A stretch of 10,135 bases of DNA. Origin: Candidatus Woesearchaeota archaeon (GTDB lineage Archaea; Nanobdellota; Nanobdellia; Woesearchaeales; GW2011-AR4). The notes under the pieces are model-generated. The model worked only from the letters and a program-made list of their open reading frames with translations, made no database searches and was not told where the DNA came from. The translations under genes were made by a program, and so were the position numbers. Shown piece after piece: positions 6,107-10,135 of this stretch; the stretch's first letter is position 1, and every line of letters begins with the position of its first letter. The stretch is taken from positions 1-10,135 of the forward strand of contig JACPMP010000068.1 of the NCBI GenBank assembly GCA_016185915.1, read 5' to 3'.

Positions 6107-6148
6107 ATGATTAGGGAAGATTATTATAGATGCTATTGTTGTTGTTAA
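6107..6148 (+). CDS. Possible Cys-rich leader peptide, 13 residues
   Basis: The frame ATG 6107 to TAA 6146-6148 encodes MIREDYYRCYCCC: four Cys codons (one TGC, three consecutive TGT) in the last five sense codons. The ATG is at leaderless distance from a good TATA box. Downstream lie tRNA-Cys and cysS, so a role in sensing charged tRNA-Cys is an attractive inference. However, the Cys run comes from a TTG-rich repeat and an overlapping frame (ATG 6130, MLLLLLILFIVLVNNF) is equally open, so chance cannot be excluded. Transcription attenuation through leader peptides is not established in archaea. Confidence 0.3.
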   Translation: MIREDYYRCYCCC

Positions 6149-6279
6149 TTCTATTCATTGTTTTAGTTAATAATTTTTGATTTATGGAAATAATAAAATC
6201 AATAAAGATTGAATATTGACGAAAAACTCAATAAAAACAAATCATTAAAAAAGAAAATCAATAAACCGAAAGCGACCTG

Positions 6280-6504
6280 TCGAAAATCGTAGATTTTCGA
6301 GCATGATCGGAAATGCGAAGCATTTACCAACATTTTGATTAAAAAGTTATAAAGGTAACCCGCTTGTAAATGATTTAATGAATACCTCGATAAATGCGAA
6401 GCATTTTCGATGGCACTCGAAAATTTTCAATTTTCGATGAATAGGCGAGGCAAATTTTAATGGCAGACAAAATTTGCCGAGCACAATATTATGTTGCGAA
6501 GCAA
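6280..6504. repeat. Cluster of six short hairpins, mostly with 3-nt loops
   Basis: Stems seen: TCGAAAATC 6280-6288 with 6292-6300, loop GTA. AAATGC 6311-6316 with GCATTT 6320-6325, loop GAA. The same AAATGC/GCATTT stem at 6392-6406, loop GAA, extended by TCGA 6387-6390 with 6407-6410 around one bulged T. TCGAAAATT 6417-6425 with 6429-6437, loop TTC. GGCAAATTTT 6449-6458 with 6469-6478, loop of 10. TTGC 6494-6497 with GCAA 6501-6504, loop GAA. Stem sequences differ but the form is shared. Function unknown. Confidence 0.65.
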
Positions 6505-6546
6505 CGGATTGAAAAATTAGGAATTCAGGGTATAATTTTTATTTAA

Positions 6547-6668
6547 GCGAGGGTGCCCAAGCGGCCTAAGGGGAGCGGCTGCAAAGCAAGCCATACGAAC
6601 TAAATATGATTTAGCGATGAAATTGCGCAAAGCCCGCTTATTCATGGGTTCGAATCCCATCCCTCGCT
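6547..6668 (+). tRNA. tRNA-Cys (GCA) with 48-nt intron
   Basis: Acceptor stem GCGAGGG 6547-6553 pairs with CCCTCGC 6661-6667, followed by discriminator U (6668), the identity base of tRNA-Cys; no CCA is encoded. D stem CCC 6556-6558 with GGG 6570-6572; D loop has A14, G15 and GG. Anticodon stem AGCGG 6574-6578 with CCGCT 6634-6638; anticodon GCA at 6581-6583. Variable loop TATTC 6639-6643. T arm ATGGG 6644-6648, loop TTCGAAT, CCCAT 6656-6660. The mature anticodon loop after splicing would be CTGCAAC. It lies 70 bp upstream of cysS on the same strand. Confidence 0.95.
6585..6632 (+). other. tRNA-Cys intron with bulge-helix-bulge splice motif
   Basis: The intron follows position 37 (A6584). 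TGC 6580-6582 pairs with GCA 6627-6629 (C6579 opposite A6630 is a mismatch), giving the central helix. GCAA 6586-6589 pairs with TTGC 6623-6626 as the outer helix. The two 3-nt bulges are AA|A (6583-6585) and AG|C (6631-6633), cut by the archaeal splicing endonuclease. An inner hairpin CTAAA/TTTAG (6600-6604 with 6610-6614) closes the intron. The repeat GCAAAGC occurs at both intron borders. Confidence 0.85.
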
Positions 6669-6684
6669 TTTTTATTTTATTATT
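6669..6684 (+). terminator. T-rich terminator after tRNA-Cys
   Basis: A T-rich tract directly follows the mature 3' end (five T, then TTTT and TATT), the usual archaeal termination signal. A separate TATA box for cysS follows it. Confidence 0.5.
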
Positions 6685-6687
6685 CAG

Positions 6688-6695
6688 TTTATATG
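6688..6695 (+). promoter_or_regulatory. TATA box of cysS
   Basis: TTTATATG is centred about 47 bp before ATG 6739, predicting a transcript start near 6718 and a leader of about 20 nt. It lies after the T-rich tract of the tRNA, so cysS probably has its own promoter. Confidence 0.45.
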
Positions 6696-6738
6696 ATGAT
6701 AAAAACAATTAAAAGCTCATTAAAAAATTCTAAATAAG

Positions 6739-8121
6739 ATGTCATTGAAACTTTACAACACATTAACGAGAAAAAAAGAAATCTTTAAACCTATAGAAAA
6801 AGGTAAGGTTAAAATCTACTCTTGCGGACCAACGGTCTGGAATTATGCTCACATCGGCAACTTCAGAGCTTATGTATGCAGTGACGTTCTCAAAAGATAC
6901 TTAAAATACAAGGGCTTCAAGGTAAAGCATGTTATGAACATCACGGATGTTGACGACAAGACAATAAAAGGGGCTAATAAAGAAGGGATTTCTTTAAAGG
7001 GGTATACAAGAAGATACGAAAAGGCATTCTTCGAGGACATTGAAACGCTTGACATAGAAAAAGCAGACATTTTTCCACGAGCGACAGAACATACAAAAGA
7101 GATGATTGCAATAATTAAAAATTTGCTAAATAATAAGATTGCGTACAAAAGCGAAGACGGAATTTATTTTGATATTTCCAAATTCAAGGATTATGGCAAA
7201 TTGTCCCATACAAAATTGGAAGGATTGGAAACCGGCAAAAGAGTAAAACAAGACCAGTATGAAAAGGAACAGGCACGGGATTTTGCATTGTGGAAAAACT
7301 ATGACAAGGAAGATGGCAATGTTGTCTGGAAAACAGAGATAGGCAATGGAAGGCCAGGCTGGCACATTGAATGCTCTGCAATGTCAATGAAATATTTAGG
7401 AAAGCATTTTGACATTCATGCTGGCGGTGTTGACTTGGTATTTCCCCATCATGAGAATGAGATTGCACAGAGCGAAGCATCAACAAATAAAAAATTTGTA
7501 AATTATTGGTTCCACAATGAGCATTTGCTTGTTGATGGGCACAAAATGAGCAAATCGCTTGGAAATTTTTATACTTTAAGGGATTTGCTGGCTAAGGGCT
7601 ATCACCCAAAAGCAATAAGGTATCTACTTCTTTCAGCACATTACAGAGTCCAATTGAATTTCACAGAAGAGGCAGTCAAAGCTGCAGAAAATGCAGTTCA
7701 GAGATTAAATGATTTCATGATTAAGTTAAGAGAAGTCAAAAGTAAAAGTAAAAATAAAGAAATTGATAAACTGATTCAAAAAACAAAAAAACAGTTTGAA
7801 ATAGCAATGGACGATGATTTGAACATTAGCATTGCATTGTCACACATTTTTGATTTTGCAAAAGAGATTAATACTTTAATAATGGAAAATAAACTTGGAA
7901 AAAAAGATGCAGAAAAAATAATTGAGCTAATGAGAGACTTCAACAAAGTTTTAGCAGTAATTGATTTTGAAGAAGAAAAATTAAGTCCAGAAATAAGAAA
8001 ATTAATCGATGAAAGGGAAAAGGCAAGAAAGGAAAAAGATTTTGAAAAAGCAGATAAAATAAGGGAAGATTTAAAAAAGAAAGGCATTATCCTTGAGGAT
8101 ACAAAAGAAGAACGGTTATAG
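6739..8121 (+). CDS. cysS: Cysteinyl-tRNA synthetase
   Basis: Class I synthetase that charges tRNA-Cys with cysteine in the cytoplasm. The 460 residues match the usual length. The Rossmann domain carries the HIGN signature (38-41) after SCGPTVWNYA. KMSKS is at 269-273. The four zinc ligands that select cysteine are all present: Cys29, Cys212 (GWHIECSAMS), His237 and Glu241 (PHHENE). C-terminal helices (about 300-410, DALR-like) and the short C-terminal anticodon domain (about 415-460, ending EKGI-type ILEDT) follow. ATG 6739 has no clear ribosome site but gives the standard N-terminus SLKLYNTLTRKKE. It lies just after tRNA-Cys, its own substrate. The base composition is typical of the window. 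Confidence 0.97.
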   Translation: MSLKLYNTLTRKKEIFKPIEKGKVKIYSCGPTVWNYAHIGNFRAYVCSDVLKRYLKYKGFKVKHVMNITDVDDKTIKGANKEGISLKGYTRRYEKAFFEDIETLDIEKADIFPRATEHTKEMIAIIKNLLNNKIAYKSEDGIYFDISKFKDYGKLSHTKLEGLETGKRVKQDQYEKEQARDFALWKNYDKEDGNVVWKTEIGNGRPGWHIECSAMSMKYLGKHFDIHAGGVDLVFPHHENEIAQSEASTNKKFVNYWFHNEHLLVDGHKMSKSLGNFYTLRDLLAKGYHPKAIRYLLLSAHYRVQLNFTEEAVKAAENAVQRLNDFMIKLREVKSKSKNKEIDKLIQKTKKQFEIAMDDDLNISIALSHIFDFAKEINTLIMENKLGKKDAEKIIELMRDFNKVLAVIDFEEEKLSPEIRKLIDEREKARKEKDFEKADKIREDLKKKGIILEDTKEERL

Positions 8122-8123
8122 GG

Positions 8124-8480
8124 GACAACGCAGCTTCAAAATGTTATGATTTTTTATTAACTGCAAGGGAATTTGATGGGATAAGAGAAGGGAGATACGA
8201 AATTAGTGGGGCTAGAGTAGTATTAGAACAACTCCTGCGTTCACATGTAGCACATACGAGGGCAGCTATTGCGAGAGAGAGAGCATTCAAAGAAAGAAGG
8301 GAAGTGGCAGAACCGGATTTAAGTTTTGCCTCAGCACGAGCAAGTGAGGTTACTGGCCCACTCGCGCAACTCATTGAAGCAGAATTGCCTAGACCTATAT
8401 ACGGAGGAATGGGAGTAGGGGGGGATAGAGGACCTTACACTTATACATATCTGGAGATTAGAGTGCAAAAATTAGGGTAA
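8124..8480 (+). pseudogene. Start-less open frame of unknown function (probable one-base disruption)
   Basis: The frame is open from 8097 to TAA 8478-8480 (127 sense codons), overlapping the end of cysS, yet has no ATG, GTG or TTG in its first two thirds. ATG 8146 lies just upstream in another frame. One extra T in the T6 run 8150-8155 would join it and give a protein of about 111 residues beginning MIFLLTAREFDGIREGRYE. The product has a long charged helical middle (HTRAAIARERAFKERREVAE) and a Gly-rich end with GGMGVGGDRG and YTYTYLEIRVQKLG. The sense strand is purine-rich, as expected of coding DNA, and its GC content and codons (CGT, GCG, CTC, CGA) differ from neighbours, hinting at transfer. 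It may be a real frameshift, a sequencing error, or a gene with an unusual start. Family not recognised. Confidence 0.5.
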
Positions 8481-8500
8481 ACTCAACCTTTAAAATAATT

Positions 8501-8528
8501 ATTTAAAAAATAATAGAATAAAAATACC
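8501..8528 (-). terminator. T-rich terminator for valS
   Basis: Reading the minus strand after the valS stop, this stretch contains T5 and T6 runs separated by ATTCTATTA, which fits archaeal T-rich termination. It lies in the 64-bp gap between convergent genes, next to the palindrome AAATAATTATTT (8493-8504). Confidence 0.45.
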
Positions 8529-8544
8529 AACATCTAAATCTTTT

Positions 8545-10135
8545 TCAAATCTCAACCTCAATCTCCAAATCTTTCTCTGTCTTTTTGCCTCTAGTCGGCT
8601 CAAAAACAATTTGCTCTGCTGATGTTGCTGCTTTTATCTCAGCTTCCACACTGTCAAAATCTTTTTCCTCAATTTTTGATTTTATTAGAAGTTTTTTAAC
8701 TGGAGTCTTTAACGACAAATGTCTTTCTGACTTATGCTTTCTTACAAATTCAACAACTTTAACAACAAAATCGCCAACATGCTCGGCATGCTCGTCTATC
8801 ACATTTATGTCAGGCCATTTTGTCAGATGAATGCTTTTTATTTTTTCATGTTTTCTGAAGTAAAGTTGATAGAGTTCTTCTGCAATAAAAGGCATTATCG
8901 GTGCCATTAATTTAATGATGGTTGATAATGTTTGATAAAGCCCATACTGAGCAGACAATCTTGAATCTTTTCCTCTTTTGTCAGCATTGTAAATCCTATC
9001 TTTTATGATTTCTAAATAATTATCGCAAAAGGTGTGCCAGAAAAATGTTTCTGTCTCGAGCTTTGTGTGGGAGTATTCATAATTCATAAAATTTTCAGTG
9101 CTTTCTTTTACAACTTTACTAAGCTTTGATAAAATCCATCGGTCAATCGGCTCAAGTTTTGATGGCTTTTGTCCATTGTAATCAGAAAGGTGCATAAAAG
9201 CAAATTTAGAAGCATTCCATATTTTTGTAGTGAATTTATTCCCTGTAACTAAATCTTTTTCCTGAAATGGCAAATCATCTCCTAATCTGCTGCCAGCTGC
9301 CCAAAATCTTAATGAGTCAGCAGAATACTTTGCAATCATCTCTCTCGGGTCAATTACATTTCCCTTGCTCTTGCTCATTTTCTTTCCATGAGGGTCAAGA
9401 GCCCAGCCAGAAATCATCGTATTATGCCAAGGAATGTTTTTATGATGAAAATAGCTTTTTACAACTGTATTAAAAAGCCAGAATGTAATTATGTCATGCG
9501 CTTGCGGCCTTAAGCTCATCGGAAACAGTTTTTTGTAAATTTTTTTATCTTTAAACAGCTCAACTGCAATATCGGGTGTTAAAGAAGAAGTTGCCCATGT
9601 ATCAAGTACATCTTTCTCGCCTGTAAATTCATTTGAACCGCATTTGCATTTTCTTAATGGCTTATCTACAAGTGGATCAATCGGCAACTGTTTTTCATCT
9701 GCAACAATAATTTCATTGCATTTCTTGCAGTACCAAACTGGAATTGGAATCCCAAAATGCCTCTGCCTTGAAATGTTCCAGTCCCACTTCAAGCCCTTAA
9801 TCCAGTTTTCATATCTTGCGCGCATATGCTCAGGATACCATTTAATCTTGCGTCCGTATTTTATGAATTCATCTTTTAAGTCAAGATACTTGATGAACCA
9901 TTGATCTGTGTTCAAAATCTCAATGTCTGTTTCGCATCTTTCATGAACATTTACGACATGTTTTATTGGCTCAAGTTTTGCAATTCTTTTTTCTTCTTCT
10001 AATGCTTTTGTCACAGCTTCTCTTGCCTTTTTAACATGCAAACCTGCAAACCCGCCTGCCTTTTCATTAAGCATTCCATCCTTATTCAAAATTTCAATTG
10101 GCTCTATTTTCAACTCTTCAAGCCATTTCACATCA
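8545..10135 (-). CDS. valS: Valyl-tRNA synthetase, C-terminal part (5' partial)
   Basis: Class I synthetase that charges tRNA-Val. The frame continues past the right edge (an Asp codon precedes the apparent GTG start at 10131), so the N-terminus with the HIGH motif lies outside. About 529 residues are seen, of an expected 800 or more. Numbered from that GTG, the visible parts are the end of the editing region (1-75), SRQRHFGIPIPVWYC (121-135), a zinc-binding pair CKKC (135-138) and CKC (162-164), DTWATSSLTP (177-186), KMSKS at 251-255, and GSRLGDDLPFQEKDLVTGNKF (280-300), which is typical of ValRS rather than IleRS or LeuRS. An anticodon-binding helical domain (about 325-470) follows. There is no bacterial-type C-terminal coiled-coil arm, in keeping with archaeal forms. 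It converges with the ORF that follows cysS. Confidence 0.95.
   Translation of the reverse strand, partial: DVKWLEELKIEPIEILNKDGMLNEKAGGFAGLHVKKAREAVTKALEEEKRIAKLEPIKHVVNVHERCETDIEILNTDQWFIKYLDLKDEFIKYGRKIKWYPEHMRARYENWIKGLKWDWNISRQRHFGIPIPVWYCKKCNEIIVADEKQLPIDPLVDKPLRKCKCGSNEFTGEKDVLDTWATSSLTPDIAVELFKDKKIYKKLFPMSLRPQAHDIITFWLFNTVVKSYFHHKNIPWHNTMISGWALDPHGKKMSKSKGNVIDPREMIAKYSADSLRFWAAGSRLGDDLPFQEKDLVTGNKFTTKIWNASKFAFMHLSDYNGQKPSKLEPIDRWILSKLSKVVKESTENFMNYEYSHTKLETETFFWHTFCDNYLEIIKDRIYNADKRGKDSRLSAQYGLYQTLSTIIKLMAPIMPFIAEELYQLYFRKHEKIKSIHLTKWPDINVIDEHAEHVGDFVVKVVEFVRKHKSERHLSLKTPVKKLLIKSKIEEKDFDSVEAEIKAATSAEQIVFEPTRGKKTEKDLEIEVEI

Larger units (their letters stand above)
6057..6546. other. 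Hairpin-rich intergenic region upstream of tRNA-Cys
   Basis: No gene longer than a short peptide is present. It holds a TATA box and possible Cys leader peptide (6076-6148), AT-rich DNA that resembles 735-935, and then six short hairpins between 6280 and 6504. No standard RNA family was recognised. Confidence 0.55.

Noticed and set aside
6530..6540. GTATAATTTTT considered as the tRNA-Cys TATA box
   Set aside because: It lies only about 12-16 bp before the mature 5' end, too close for an archaeal TATA box; AT-rich DNA near 6512-6519 is better placed but too weak to call.
6517..6708. 63-codon open frame on the minus strand across the tRNA
   Set aside because: It is antisense to a well-supported tRNA-Cys; the GMGFEPM-like peptide is the usual artefact of reading a T arm backwards.
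8144..8374. 76-codon open frame on the minus strand after cysS
   Set aside because: The opposite strand has a longer open frame with purine-rich, coding-like composition; the minus-strand product is Ser/Ala/Leu-rich as expected of a shadow.

Overview
The window looks like a fragment of an AT-rich archaeal chromosome, most likely a DPANN-type lineage such as Woesearchaeota or Pacearchaeota. That placement is inference from style: there is no rRNA or other phylogenetic marker here. Archaeal signs are a tRNA-Cys gene whose 48-nt intron sits at position 37/38 and folds into a bulge-helix-bulge splice motif, an archaeal GspE2/TadA-type secretion ATPase followed by two T2SSF membrane proteins, an archaeal-type ValRS, and TTTAAATA-like boxes about 27-30 nt upstream of ATG codons. 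Shine-Dalgarno sites of GGAGGT(G) type also occur.

Layout. 1-654: C-terminal part of a helical/TPR-like protein of unknown function, running off the left edge. 655-1323: very AT-rich intergenic region with a 23-bp direct repeat, a palindromic hairpin and one GC-rich structured island. 1324-4621: tight three-gene operon for a type IV pilus/Tad-like machine (ATPase, then two membrane platform proteins); no pilin is present. 4639-5765: an IS5-superfamily insertion sequence with 16-bp inverted ends and an 8-bp target duplication, landed 9 bp after the last operon stop codon. Its transposase reads out through the right end into host DNA. 5780-6504: two small ORFs, a possible Cys-rich leader peptide and a cluster of small hairpins. 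6547-6668: intron-containing tRNA-Cys. 6739-8121: cysS, the cognate cysteinyl-tRNA synthetase. 8122-8480: an open frame of foreign-looking composition with no normal start codon, probably a gene broken by one base in a T6 run. 8545 to the right edge, minus strand: C-terminal two thirds of valS.

The window therefore combines a surface-filament assembly operon with a cysteine aminoacylation locus in which tRNA-Cys lies directly upstream of its own synthetase, preceded by a leader whose start codon sits at leaderless distance from a TATA box and which encodes four Cys codons. The items most worth a second look are that putative Cys leader, the start-less ORF after cysS, the triloop hairpin cluster, and the transposase with an AT-hook insert, a start site buried in a hairpin, and a C-terminus borrowed from flanking DNA.
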